From NCBI GenBank assembly GCA_031401035.1, contig JANNRA010000013.1, positions 15,326 through 79,325 of the forward strand: a stretch of DNA of 64,000 bases. Direction: 5' to 3'. This DNA comes from JANNRA01 sp031401035. Its GTDB lineage: Bacteria > Desulfobacterota > Binatia > HRBIN30 > CADEER01. How positions within the stretch are numbered: the first letter of the stretch is position 1; each line of letters begins with the position of its first letter. Shown here one piece after another: positions 8,875-19,100 of the stretch. A program made the position numbers and the translations under genes. Under the pieces are notes generated by a model that saw nothing but the letters and a program-made list of their open reading frames with translations, did no database searches and had not been told where the DNA came from.

Positions 8875-9420
8875 ATGCTCAGATTCTCGGTAGCTTTTGG
8901 CCCGCAGCGACTGGACGCTCGTCGCCTGCAGGCCCTCGTATACTCAGAAGACCTGGGGCACATTCCGGACGACGGCTTGGATGCTGTCGCGGCCTTCATC
9001 GTCGCGCTATCTCCGTTCGAGGAAGTGGTCGCGTCGTTCCGTCTTGCCGGTCCGGAACTCCGTCCCTTCGATTTCGAACGTCATCTGAGCCTCGACCGTC
9101 TCGCGGGACCAACATGTCGTCCTGCGCTGGTAGGCAGACTGTGCCTTCGGCGAGAGTACCGATCGGCTGCGAATAGCATTCCCATACAGGATGGCCTCCT
9201 CCGATTTGCGATTGCGACCGCAGAGGCCTCATCTATCACTGACCTCTTCCTTTACACCTACGAGCATCTCGTATCATTTTACAGGGGCGCGCTTTTCGAA
9301 GATACCGGTGTGCTTTTTCGCCATGGAGATTGGGGGTTGGTTCGCTTAATGCGCCTCAAGGTAGCGACCGCCATCCAGCGCCTAGCGACCAAGCGGGCAA
9401 GAGCGATGCGTCACAACTAG
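8875..9420 (+). CDS. GNAT-like N-acyltransferase (N-acyl amino acid/AHL synthase-like), putative
   Basis: A 181-residue protein whose layout fits the LuxI/FeeM branch of the GNAT superfamily. It shows an N-terminal LVYSEDLG segment, a central strand with the phrase VVASFRLAGPELRPFDFERH, then LVGRLCLRREYRS and a helical C terminus. Enzymes of that branch take acyl chains from acyl-ACP and acylate an amino group. Divergent placement next to a dedicated ACP supports that donor. The family call is from pattern only; no residue proves it. Its GC is visibly lower than the rest of the window. It is followed eleven bases later by a sensor kinase on the same strand. Confidence 0.45.
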   Translation: MLRFSVAFGPQRLDARRLQALVYSEDLGHIPDDGLDAVAAFIVALSPFEEVVASFRLAGPELRPFDFERHLSLDRLAGPTCRPALVGRLCLRREYRSAANSIPIQDGLLRFAIATAEASSITDLFLYTYEHLVSFYRGALFEDTGVLFRHGDWGLVRLMRLKVATAIQRLATKRARAMRHN

Positions 9421-9430
9421 ATTCCGCATA

Positions 9431-11557
9431 ATGGCCCAGTTCCCCGAAATAGTTCCGCTTATCGCAGCAATCACCAGCTCCATGTTGGCGGTCGTTGTGT
9501 ACCTAAGAGCTCCAGACAGACGACTGGGAATAGTCTTCGCAGTTCTCGCGACTGCTCTCGTATTCTGGAACCTGAATTTCTTCGTACTCTACGGAATTTC
9601 TGACTACGACACGGCATTCCTCTATAGCTGGATCCTGCGAACCGGCGCCGTTTTCCTTCTGCCCGCGATACTCCAACTATCTCTCGTCCTTCCTGGGCGA
9701 CCTATCGCGTTAGGATGGACGTGGATCTTGGGAGGCGCTTACGCCTGGGCTGCGATGCTGGCAATTCTGAACGTCCGGGGTCTCCTCGTCGAAAGCCTCG
9801 CTCACTTTCGCTGGGGATACTACTCGGTAGGAACGAAGTACTACGATCTGTTCCCACTTTTGGTACTCTACACATTCATTCTCGGAATCGGCTATCTAGC
9901 GCGCGAATACTGGACTACGGATGATACACGCATTCGCCAACAACTGAGGTTCTGGATACTCGGATTTGCGCTGTCTCTGCCTCTGGGCCTCACAAATCTC
10001 CTCCCATCATACGGGATCCCAGTTTACCCTCTCGGGAATCTAGCTGTAGCGCTGTGGGCGGGCGTCGTTGCATACGGCATCGTGCGGTACCGGTTGATGG
10101 ATATCGAGCTGGTCGTGGCCAAAAGTCTTGCCTATGTGGGGGCCTCTCTTGTCGTTGTCGGTCCGGCTGCTGTTGCAGCGCTTGTGTTTCAGCGCCGGGC
10201 CTTCGCCGAGATTCATTTTGATCTGTCGGCACTTCTCATCCTGCTCCTTCTCGTGGTCGGGCTTCTTTTCTCACGCGTCCGCCTTTCAATTGAAAGTAGG
10301 CTCGAGAAGTCTCTCTTCCCCCAGAAGACCGAGAGCCGGAGTCGATTGATCGATCTGGCTGAAGAGGTGGTCAAGATTCTCGACCGCGATCGCCTGCTGG
10401 AGGTTGTATCAACAGCGGTTGAAGCAGCGTTTAGCCTGGAGACACTTGCTCTTTATCTTCGGGAAGACGTCCGTGGGCAATATGAATTGCAGGTGCATCG
10501 AGGGGGACGCGCTGTCCCCCCGGATGTTGCGCCAGAAAGTGCGCTTGTTCGTTGGCTGGCGCTACGTGGTGAACCCGCATTGCGGGGCGAAGCTTCTGCG
10601 ACCGGCGCTGACTCAGGAGGGGGCCGCGCGGGTGAGATTATGCGCGTGAATGAATGGGAGGCATGTGTCCCGTTCGTTGGCGGCCAGGACTTGATCGGAT
10701 TTCTCTGCTTAGGAAAGAAGGCGGCACGCCAAGCGTATAGCACCGGCGACATGGCACTCTTAGCGAAGGTTGGCGCGGAGGCGGCGATCGCGTTGCAGAA
10801 CGCCAGGTTGTACCTAGAACTGCGTCGGTCGCGGGAAATAATTAATCGCACAGGTCGCTTGTCTGCCCTGGGGACATTAGCAGCTGGCATTGCGCACGAA
10901 ATTCGCAATCCATTAGTGTCTATACAGACATTCTTCCAACTCGCTCCAGATCGGCTCGATGACGAAGAATTTATGACTTCGTTTCTTCGCCTCGCTGAAA
11001 CGGAAGTTCAGAGAATCAGCAGTCTGATTTCAGAGCTACTTATGTTTGCGAAATCACCAACGGCGACATTGGGTGAGACTGATCTTGAGGAGGCGGTCCA
11101 GCGGACGGTAGTTCTGCTGGAGCCCCAAGCAAGAGCCGCACGCGTGGCCCTGCGTTGGGCGCGGTCGGGGGGACTTAGACCCGTTTGGGCCGATTCCGAT
11201 CAGGTTATGCAAGTGTTCATCAATCTTGCACTTAATGCGATCCAAGCGACGCCGGAAGGTGGAGAGGTGTCGCTTGAGGCGCGGGAGATCGTCCACGAAG
11301 GTCGCCGGTACTGCCAGGTTGAGATCCGAGATACGGGATCTGGCATATCCGACAGTATCAAGGAGGCAATCTTCGATCCTTTTTTCACGACGAAGGATCG
11401 GGGGTCTGGCCTCGGGTTGGCAGTGTCATATCAACTGGTGTCGGAGGTTGGAGGGTTCATCGCTGTTGAAAGCCAAGAGGGCAGGGGCAGCCGATTTATC
11501 GTCAATTTTCCGGCCCTAAATATCGCGGGTGCGGATTGTGAGAAGGAAGGAGGCTAG
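9431..11557 (+). CDS. Sensor histidine kinase with 7TM and GAF input domains
   Basis: A 708-residue membrane kinase. Residues 1-285 hold about eight hydrophobic helices (7TM-type sensory input), 300-465 form a GAF-like domain, and the kinase core follows. H489 in AAGIAHEIRNPL is the phosphorylation site. The N box NLALNAIQATP, G1 box RDTGSGI, F box FDPFFTTKDRG and G2 box SGLGLAV are all intact. The architecture recalls NtrB- and PrsK-like kinases that signal to a response regulator. No regulator is adjacent: the next gene is convergent and is an AAA/TPR protein without a receiver domain. Low GC is shared with the upstream GNAT gene. Confidence 0.88.
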   Translation: MAQFPEIVPLIAAITSSMLAVVVYLRAPDRRLGIVFAVLATALVFWNLNFFVLYGISDYDTAFLYSWILRTGAVFLLPAILQLSLVLPGRPIALGWTWILGGAYAWAAMLAILNVRGLLVESLAHFRWGYYSVGTKYYDLFPLLVLYTFILGIGYLAREYWTTDDTRIRQQLRFWILGFALSLPLGLTNLLPSYGIPVYPLGNLAVALWAGVVAYGIVRYRLMDIELVVAKSLAYVGASLVVVGPAAVAALVFQRRAFAEIHFDLSALLILLLLVVGLLFSRVRLSIESRLEKSLFPQKTESRSRLIDLAEEVVKILDRDRLLEVVSTAVEAAFSLETLALYLREDVRGQYELQVHRGGRAVPPDVAPESALVRWLALRGEPALRGEASATGADSGGGRAGEIMRVNEWEACVPFVGGQDLIGFLCLGKKAARQAYSTGDMALLAKVGAEAAIALQNARLYLELRRSREIINRTGRLSALGTLAAGIAHEIRNPLVSIQTFFQLAPDRLDDEEFMTSFLRLAETEVQRISSLISELLMFAKSPTATLGETDLEEAVQRTVVLLEPQARAARVALRWARSGGLRPVWADSDQVMQVFINLALNAIQATPEGGEVSLEAREIVHEGRRYCQVEIRDTGSGISDSIKEAIFDPFFTTKDRGSGLGLAVSYQLVSEVGGFIAVESQEGRGSRFIVNFPALNIAGADCEKEGG

Positions 11558-11611
11558 CGCATTAGTGGAAGTCATTGCTGTTCGTAGGGTGCATGCCGCT
11601 CGAGAATCACA

Positions 11612-14600
11612 CTAAGTGTGCCAGTGGGTCGGCCTATCAGGAGTATAGCTACAGAATGTTCCGGTGCGGATGCTGTGCCTAAGATGAGACCACGCCGAAG
11701 GGCTGATGCCTTGTAGGCGGGAGATTGCAACGGAAATACGATTTCTTACGGCTATTCGTGCCCGCTCAACAATGTGTGGTGCGCGGCGTGCCCTGCCCGA
11801 TAATCCCAGGGATGCGCTTAGGTGATCGAGAAGCGCCTCGTGTTCGGTGCGTAGTCGCGCCAGCAGACCCAGGTCGTTGGCTACCTCCGCGGCCTCGATG
11901 TCGGAGGCCAACTCTCGCATGCGCCCTTTATACTGATTCCTCGCTTGGGCATCGAGCAGAGTGTCGGGTAGCCCCGGTAAGACATGCGTGCGAGAGTCTG
12001 CAAAGCGACTCGTCAGATCAAGAACATGTAGCGGGGTACCCCTGGCGGAAAGTATGTGACAAATATAAGAGAGTCCTAGGGTATGCTTAAGCTGAGCTGT
12101 AGTTCCTTGAAATACAAGAATCCAGAAGTCACCGTGGCGAGTCAGCGAATAGTCGTGTTCCTGAGGTAATAGGTGCGAGGTGGATTCTGATCGCAGTGCA
12201 CGTGTACTCTGCGCGCCGTTCGCTCTTGCCGCGATCGTCGCCGCGACTGAGTGGGCGTCGGCGGCGGCCTCGGGTAGGCCCGCCTCAAAATAGGCTGACG
12301 ATGCCTGGCGTACCAGGTCCAGTGCAAATGTGAGCGAGGATGGGTTGGAATGGCGGCAAAGGTGACGCGCATATGCGACTGCGGTACGGGCGGCCAGGAC
12401 TGGGGAGTCGAGTAGAGAGTCGAAGCGAAGGGCGTTCGAGAGGTGGAGCGCGGCCGCGTCAGTATCGTTCGAGGCATCGGCCAGGAGACCCAATAGCCTT
12501 GAGACGCTTCCCCCGAGAACCGTGCCCCAGCCCGCGACCACCTGATAATGGGCGAATGGTAGTAAGCGAGGGTAGAGAAGTCTTGCACCCTCCGTGTTTT
12601 CAGTGATGGCTAATGCTTCTGCCAGTAGCGCGTAAATGAATAGCGTCAGGTTGTTTAGGGGGATGCTGGTGAAGTCGCTGATAATGAAGGGCTTGAGGAT
12701 TGCACCAGCAGCCGAGTCGTGTCCAAGGCGGGCGTGAACTAGGGCGAGGCCAGCCCGATAGGCAATGACCGTTGGATAGCGCCTGCAGATCTGATCACTG
12801 ATGATGTCCCAGCCAAGGAGATCGGAAGCCAACAGGTTCCGATAGAAGGATTGGGCTAGGTGGTGCTGCGTTGGGCTCGCATCATGGACTCGCTGTCCGA
12901 GACTCTGGGCAAGGGAGTGCCAGTGGGCCACGGCCGCGGCGTCCCCGCGAGCAATTGCACGAGAGGCGCAAAGTAGTGCGACCTGCCAGTTGAGCCGCGG
13001 ATGTCGGGCGCCATCGGCGATCTGCGATGCTGCCAGGAGTTCGGCGTCGGCATCAGGCATCGAGCCGCGGGTGGCATTTGTCCAGAAGCGCAATAGACGG
13101 GCGTGGAAGGAGAGCAGCGGCTCGTGGGCATGCGTGCCGATTCGGAGTAGATCGGTGGCCGTATCGTGAAGATCTTCAACCAAGAGCGGTTGCCATTGGG
13201 CTAGGCTGCGTGCTTCGAGTGCGATTCCCCGCAATCGGTCGTCGCACAACTCCGCCGACAGGCGTAGGGCGTGATTGCTATAAAGGTCGACGGACGACGG
13301 ATCTCCAGCAAAGTAGAGAGATCGGCTCAGGGCACTAAGGACCTCGACACGAACTGCAGCGTGGTTCTCGCCAAGGCGGTGATTTGCCTCTTCGAGCATC
13401 GAGACGGCGGCGGAGTCGACTGGAAGGGTTCCAGACATCAACCCCTTGAAGCCCAGTGCTGCACGGGCGAAGCGGGGGGCGTCGTTGGTGTGGCGGGCGC
13501 GGCTGGCCGCGTCTTCGAAGGTCCGACGGGCGGCGACCCATTCGCCGGCGGCGGCTTGCGCGGCGCCGAGGAGGAGCAGCAGGTCGCAGGCGTCGCTATC
13601 TGTGCTGTGGGTGTCGATCAGTTCCTTGGCACGATGGAAAAGGGCGACGGCTTCTTCGTAGGCGCAGGCAGCATGGGCTTCGCGACCGGCGGCAACGGCG
13701 AACATGGCCGCCTTGACGCGGTCGGTGCGAGGCAGGCCGAGGAATGCATGGTGGGCGATGCTGGCAAACGACACTTCCACGGGCGTTCCCAAGCGTTCCT
13801 CGAGGACTGCTGCCACCCGTTCGTGCAGGTGCGTCCGCTCCGAGCTGTGCAAGCGGTCGTACGTGCCTTCGCGGACAAGCGCGTCGGCGAAGCGGTAACG
13901 CATGGGCAGGGAGCGGGCGACGACACGGTGGGCCAACGCCTCCTGGAGCAGGTCGAGTGCCGCGCCGGTCGCGAGACCGCAGGCCGCGGCGACGACATCA
14001 GCGTCGAACTCGCGGCCGATGACTGACGCGGCTTGCAACAGGGTCCGACAGGGTGGCGACAGGGCGTCGAACTGATGCATTGCGATGCCCGCCAAGCTCG
14101 GCGGTAGGGACAGCATGGCCATCGAATCGGCGTCGGCGGTGAGGACGTGGCCGAGCTCGCGAAGGTAGAATGGATTGCCGTCGGTCAACGCCATGAGGCG
14201 GTCGACCAGTTCCGACTTCGGCGGCTCGCCGGCCCGCGCTTCGAGCAGGGTACACACCTCCGATCGACTCAAGCCCGTCAGTACGAACTGGCGCGACCAC
14301 GGATGCCGGCAGCCATTCGTGATGAGTGGTGGAACCGGGTCGCGACTGGTGACGCATACGGCCATCGGCGCGTCGGCCAACCGTCCAGCAAGGAACTGCA
14401 GCAAGAGGATCGACCCGCTGTCGGCGCGGTGCACATCGTCGACGACGATCGCCAGCGGCTGCTCCTCGGCCAGGTCGCGTAACAGCGTCGCGAAGCGATC
14501 GAACAGGTTAAACCTCGCCTGCTGCGCGTCGCTCGACTCGACGAACGCCGCCAGGCCGTCCACCCCGCGCGCCGCAAGCGCCCGCTGCAGCAGTCCGTGC

Positions 14601-14947
14601 AACTCCGGCGCCGCGAGCATCGAGCCATTGCTTGTTGAATCACCGAGGATGTCTCGCAAGGCTTGAATCCACGGCCAGAAGGGCGGCGCCCCGTCGCCAT
14701 CCCAGCAGCTGGCCCGGAGGACACGGAACCCCTCCGCCTCCGCCATGGCGGCGAACTCCTGCGCGAGCCGCGTCTTGCCGGTTCCGGGGGCGCCGGAGAC
14801 GATATCCAGCCGGCCTCCGCCCGCCGCAATCGAGGCCAGGCTGGCAGACAGCGCCGTCAGTTCGTGATCGCGCCCTACGAACGCCCCGCCGGCGGGATGC
14901 GTCTCACGCCCCGCGCCCGGCGTGGAGTCCTTCATCTCCTCAGGCAT
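11612..14947 (-). CDS. Large AAA-ATPase/TPR regulatory protein (MalT-like layout without LuxR HTH)
   Basis: An 1111-residue protein. An AAA_16-type ATPase follows FVGRDHELTALS, with Walker A GAPGTGKT at 51-58 and Walker B LAIVVDDVHRAD at 164-175. A long helical TPR-like region (about 420-900) comes next. The C-terminal domain has the phrases GDFWILVFQGTTAQLKHTLG, GLSGRARRAP, ERARIAVRNRIS and HLRHSIRTGTFCSYTP. This C-terminal domain is shared by a family of signalling ATPases whose function is unsettled. ATG at 14947 is chosen; a GTG at 15178 would add 77 unlikely residues across the opposite-strand gene. GC falls sharply in the 3' half (below about 13.4 kb), an oddity within one gene. Confidence 0.8.
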   Translation of the reverse strand: MPEEMKDSTPGAGRETHPAGGAFVGRDHELTALSASLASIAAGGGRLDIVSGAPGTGKTRLAQEFAAMAEAEGFRVLRASCWDGDGAPPFWPWIQALRDILGDSTSNGSMLAAPELHGLLQRALAARGVDGLAAFVESSDAQQARFNLFDRFATLLRDLAEEQPLAIVVDDVHRADSGSILLLQFLAGRLADAPMAVCVTSRDPVPPLITNGCRHPWSRQFVLTGLSRSEVCTLLEARAGEPPKSELVDRLMALTDGNPFYLRELGHVLTADADSMAMLSLPPSLAGIAMHQFDALSPPCRTLLQAASVIGREFDADVVAAACGLATGAALDLLQEALAHRVVARSLPMRYRFADALVREGTYDRLHSSERTHLHERVAAVLEERLGTPVEVSFASIAHHAFLGLPRTDRVKAAMFAVAAGREAHAACAYEEAVALFHRAKELIDTHSTDSDACDLLLLLGAAQAAAGEWVAARRTFEDAASRARHTNDAPRFARAALGFKGLMSGTLPVDSAAVSMLEEANHRLGENHAAVRVEVLSALSRSLYFAGDPSSVDLYSNHALRLSAELCDDRLRGIALEARSLAQWQPLLVEDLHDTATDLLRIGTHAHEPLLSFHARLLRFWTNATRGSMPDADAELLAASQIADGARHPRLNWQVALLCASRAIARGDAAAVAHWHSLAQSLGQRVHDASPTQHHLAQSFYRNLLASDLLGWDIISDQICRRYPTVIAYRAGLALVHARLGHDSAAGAILKPFIISDFTSIPLNNLTLFIYALLAEALAITENTEGARLLYPRLLPFAHYQVVAGWGTVLGGSVSRLLGLLADASNDTDAAALHLSNALRFDSLLDSPVLAARTAVAYARHLCRHSNPSSLTFALDLVRQASSAYFEAGLPEAAADAHSVAATIAARANGAQSTRALRSESTSHLLPQEHDYSLTRHGDFWILVFQGTTAQLKHTLGLSYICHILSARGTPLHVLDLTSRFADSRTHVLPGLPDTLLDAQARNQYKGRMRELASDIEAAEVANDLGLLARLRTEHEALLDHLSASLGLSGRARRAPHIVERARIAVRNRISVAISRLQGISPSAWSHLRHSIRTGTFCSYTPDRPTHWHT

Positions 14948-15101
14948 CGCCTCCGAATCCCCCTGATCCGACGATTTCGACCTAAATTTCCGCCGATCCG
15001 GCCGACGTAACAGTGTCTCGCCGAAAGTAACGCCATGGAAGATGCGAGGTGAGTCCGCGGAATCGGCCGCTTGAACACTCTCGTCGATGACGGAGGGTCT
15101 A

Positions 15102-15395
15102 ATGTCAAGAAAATCCGGTGCCCAGTCGGGTAAGGCACGCCGCCCCGTTTCGGTCCCCGAATCGCCCCGTGCGCCCAATCCGCTTCCCGAGCCGGAAGGG
15201 GTCGTGCGCTGGTACGATCATTCGCGCATCTTCGCCGGGCCGCGGCCGGTGTCGGCGCGCCGCGGCCTCGAGCCCGCATTCCTGCTGATCGAGACCGAGG
15301 TCATGGAGGCGTTGCAGGCGCGCGCGGCGGAGCGCGGACTGAGCTACGATGCGCTCGTTCGGCTGATCGTGCGCGAGCACGTCCAAGACTACTGA
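15102..15395 (+). CDS. Small ribbon-helix-helix-like protein, antitoxin-like C terminus
   Basis: A 97-residue protein. ATG at 15102 has a perfect GGAGG six bases upstream, which is better than the ATG at 15087. The N-terminal third is Pro/Arg/Ser rich and probably disordered. The C terminus (IETEVMEALQARAAERGLSY followed by DALVRLIVREHV) is a strand-helix-helix segment like CopG/BrnA-class antitoxins or RHH repressors. No toxin is adjacent: upstream is the divergent AAA protein and downstream a GST. It could be an orphan antitoxin or a stand-alone DNA-binding protein. Confidence 0.5.
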   Translation: MSRKSGAQSGKARRPVSVPESPRAPNPLPEPEGVVRWYDHSRIFAGPRPVSARRGLEPAFLLIETEVMEALQARAAERGLSYDALVRLIVREHVQDY

Positions 15396-15429
15396 GCGCC
15401 CACCGCTTGCCCGCCGGAGGCTTCTCTGG

Positions 15430-15457
15430 CTACCTCCGCGCATCACTGCGGAGGTAG
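15430..15457 (+). promoter_or_regulatory. Hairpin covering the ribosome binding site of the GST gene
   Basis: A perfect 10-base-pair inverted repeat, CTACCTCCGC (15430-15439) and GCGGAGGTAG (15448-15457), with an eight-base loop. The right arm contains GGAGG, and only the trailing GGAG at 15457-15460, directly before the ATG at 15463, stays outside the stem. There is no T tract, so a terminator is unlikely. The structure could limit translation initiation until melted by temperature, a protein or a small RNA. Confidence 0.5.
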
Positions 15458-15462
15458 GAGCC

Positions 15463-16068
15463 ATGATCAAGCTGTACGGGGTGCCGGCGTCGCGAGCGTT
15501 TCGGCCGCTCTGGATGTTGCGCGAACTCGATCTTCCGTTCGAGAACGTGCCCACCCATTATGCGACGGGAGACACCCGCCAGGCGGAGTTCCTCAAGCTC
15601 AACCCGAACGGGCACATTCCGGTGCTCGTCGATGGCACGACCGTGCTGTGGGAGTCGCTGGCGATCACCCTCTACCTGGCTCGCCAGTACGGCACCGCTT
15701 CGCTGTGGCCGAGCACCATCGCCGACGAGGGTCGCGCCTTCCAGTGGAGCTTCTGGGCGCTTACCGAAGTGGAGGCGCCGCTTCTCGCCGTCCTCACGCA
15801 CCGCCGAATCCTGCCGCCCGAGCACCGCGACGCAACCGCGGAAAGCGCCAACGAAGCGAAGCTCGCCGGCCCGTTTGGCGTCCTCGAGGGCGCCCTGCGC
15901 GGCCGCGAGACCCTGCTCGGCGGCGCCTTTTCGGTGGCCGACCTGAATGTCGCGTCGGTCGTGAGCTGGGCCATTCCCGGCGGCGTCGACCTCACTCGCT
16001 GGCCGCAGGTCGCTGCCTGGCTGGCCCGGTGCACGAGCCGGCCGGCGTGCAAGGCGGCGCGCGTCTGA
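15463..16068 (+). CDS. Glutathione S-transferase family protein
   Basis: A 201-residue cytoplasmic protein with the two GST domains. The thioredoxin-fold N-terminal domain has MIKLYGVPASRAFRPLWML (1-19), the cis-proline NGHIPVL (49-55) and the glutathione gamma-Glu contact LWESLAI (62-68). The all-helical C-terminal domain ends with FSVADLNVASVV, the usual N-capping box. The candidate catalytic residue is a serine in the PASR segment. The gene sits alone between an RHH-like gene and recC. Its ribosome binding site is strong (GGAGGTAGGAG) but partly inside a hairpin. Substrate unknown. Confidence 0.9.
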   Translation: MIKLYGVPASRAFRPLWMLRELDLPFENVPTHYATGDTRQAEFLKLNPNGHIPVLVDGTTVLWESLAITLYLARQYGTASLWPSTIADEGRAFQWSFWALTEVEAPLLAVLTHRRILPPEHRDATAESANEAKLAGPFGVLEGALRGRETLLGGAFSVADLNVASVVSWAIPGGVDLTRWPQVAAWLARCTSRPACKAARV

Positions 16069-16116
16069 CGTCCGCACGGCCAGCCGCTGTCACCCGGCAC
16101 CTGCTAGGATGACGCG

Positions 16117-19100
16117 GTGAACGCGACGTCAGTGATGATCGTCCACCGCAGCAACCGCACCGAGGCTCTCCTCGAAGCGCTGGTCGCGGTGGTCGCAACG
16201 CCGCCCGACGATCCTTTCGCCGCCGAGACAATCGTCGTGCAGGGCGCCGGCATGGCGCGCTGGCTCTCTCTCACCCTCGCCCGCCACCTCGGTGTCTGGG
16301 CCAATCCCGCCTTCCCCTTTCCGCGCAAGCTGGTCGATGACGCCGCCGCGGCGGTGCTTGGGCCCGCTCCCCCCGGCGCCGCGGCATTCAGCGCCGACGC
16401 CCTCCTGTGGGCGGTCGCCGCCGAGTTGCCCCAGCACCTCGATACGGCGCCATTCGCGCCGCTGCACAGCTACCTCGCGGGCGACACCAACGGCCGCAAA
16501 CGCCTGCAACTGGCCTGTCGCATCGCCGACCTCTTCGACCAGTACGCGCTCTTCCGGCCCGAGATGCTGCTCGGTTGGCAGGCCGGCCGCGCCGAGGGCG
16601 CGACCGACGAACCCTGGCAGCCTGTTCTCTGGCGGGGGCTCATCGCCCGCCTTGGATCCGCGCATCCCGCCGCGCGGGCCCGTGATCTCCTCCATGCGCT
16701 GGCTGCCGGCAGCGTGCCGGCGGCGCCGTTTCCGCGCCGCGTCAGCGTCTTTGGACTGTCGACGCTGGCGCCACTATATGTTCGCATTTTCGCCGCGCTC
16801 GCCGCCACGGTCGACGTCCACCTCTTCGTGCTGAGCCCGACCGAGCACTACTGGGGTGATGTGCAGTCGCCGCGGCGCGCGGCGCGCACGCAGGCGCGGC
16901 TGGGCGAGACCGCGGTGGTCGGCAACGGACACCCGCTGCTTGCGTCGTTGGGCGCCGTCGGGCGCGACTTCGCCGACGGGCTCGAAGAAGCCGGCGACTA
17001 CCAAGCGCACGATGCGTATCAAACTCCCGACGGCGGCAGCGTCCTCGCCACCCTGCAGGCCGAGATGCTGGCCATGCGCGCACGCGGCGCCGATCCCGAC
17101 GCCGAGCCGCCCGTCGCGCTCCCGCGCGGCGATGACTCGGTCGCGCTACATGCCTGCCACGGTCCGATGCGCGAGGTGGAGGTGCTGCACGATCAGCTCA
17201 CCGGCCTCTTCGAGGCCGATCCCTCCCTGCACCCGCATGACATCGTCGTGATGGCGCCGTCGATTGAGACGTATGCACCGCTGATCGAGGCGGTGTTTGG
17301 CAGCCCCAGCCGCCCGCGGATCCCGTTTCGGACCGCCGATCGCGCGGCACGCGCCGACAACGAGGTGCTCGACGCGCTCTTGCGTGCGATCGACGTCGCA
17401 GGTGGCCGCCTCGGTGCCTCTGCCGTCCTGGACCTGCTCGGCCTCGATACCGTCCGGACGCGCGCCGACATCGCCGCCGAGGAGATGGAGACGCTCCGCC
17501 GCTGGGTGCGCGACGCGAACATCCGCTGGGGCGCGGACGCCGCTCATCGCCGTGCCGAGGGACAGCCCGACTGCGACCTCAATACCTGGCGCTTCGGCCT
17601 CGACCGCCTGCTGCTCGGCTACGCGCTGCCGCCCGAGGGTGAGGCGCTCTTCGGTGCCGTGCGCGCCATCGACGGCATCGAAGGGGGCGAGGCCGCCGTG
17701 CTCGGCCGTCTGGCCGCTTTCGTCGAGACGCTGACGAGCCAGTGTGAGACGCTGTCCGCGCCGCGTCACCCACGGGCCTGGCACGAGGCGCTCACCGCGC
17801 TGCTCACCCAGCTCGTCGAGCGCTCCGCCGCCAACGCCGCGCAGCACGAGGCGATCGCGACCGTCCTGACCGACCTCGCCGATCGGGCCGCGGCGGCAGG
17901 TTTCGTCGAAACCGTCGACCTCGATACGATGCGCCGCCTGCTCGAACAGGCCCTCGATCGCGCCGGACCGCCGCGCGGCTTTGGTGCCGGCGCCGTCACG
18001 CTGTGCGAGTTGGTGCCGATGCGCAGTATTCCGTTTCGCGTCGTCTGCCTGATCGGACTCAACGACGGCGCCTTTCCGCGCCCGCGCCGCCCGCTGAGCT
18101 TCGACCTGATTGCCGCGACGCCGCGCCGCGGCGATCGCAGCCCGCGTGAGGACGATCGCTACCTGTTCCTCGAGGCACTGCTGTCCGCGCGCGAGCGGGT
18201 GCTGATCACCTACGTGGGTCAGCGCATCAGCGACAATGTCGCGGTGCCGCCCTCGGTCGTGGTGAGCGAGCTGTGCGATGCGATCGACCAGACCTTCCAC
18301 TCCGACGACGGTCGCGCCGCCAGTCAGTGCCTGACCGTCCGCCATCCGCTGCAGCCTTTCAGCCATCGCTATTTCGACGGCAGCTCGGCGCTCTTCAGCT
18401 ACTCCGAGCGCCACTGCGCAGGCGCCCGAGCGCTGCAGGCGCCGCGCGCGACGGCGCCGCCGTTCTGCACCGAGCCGCTCGAGGCGGGCGCGCTCGAGAC
18501 CGTCGATCTCGACGACCTGGTGCGCTTCTTCGACAACCCGTCGCGAGCCTTTCTGCGCTACCTGGGCCTGTTTCTCGACGACGATCGTGACGCGTGCGAC
18601 GACCGCGAACCGATCACACTCGGCCCGCTCGAGCGCTGGGGCCTCGGCGACGAGTTGATGACAGCCGCCACGACTGGCGGGGATCCGACGGCGACGCAAC
18701 GTCGGCTCATCGCTGAAGGGCGGTTGCCGCTTGGCACCCCAGGCGTCGTGCTGTTGGACGCCATCGCGCCCCTGGCGACCGACATCGGCGAACAGGCGCG
18801 AGCCGCCCGCGGCCCTGCGCCATCGCGCCGCGACATCGATCTGACCCTCGACGGGATCCGCCTCCTCGGCAGCCTGTCCGGTATCGGGCCGCAGGGTCTG
18901 GTCGGCGCGCAGTTCTCCAAGCTCGGTGGGCGCCATGAGCTGCGCTTCTGGGTCCGCCACCTGGCGCTCGCGGCCAGCGGCGCGCCCGCCACGTCGAGCC
19001 TCTTCGGCCGGCACGCCTCGAAGCCGCAGGCGGCGGTAACTCGCTACACAGCCGTCAGCGATCCGCGGCGCCATCTCGTCGCGCTGCTGGCTCTGTTTCG

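Noticed and set aside
11608..11620. CACACT-A-AGTGTG as a terminator for the convergent kinase and AAA genes
   Set aside because: Only six base pairs with a one-base loop and no T run; it overlaps the AAA stop codon and is too weak to call.
14948..15178. N-terminal extension of the AAA/TPR protein to the GTG at 15178
   Set aside because: It would overlap a well-supported opposite-strand gene and has no conserved content; the ATPase begins shortly after the ATG at 14947.
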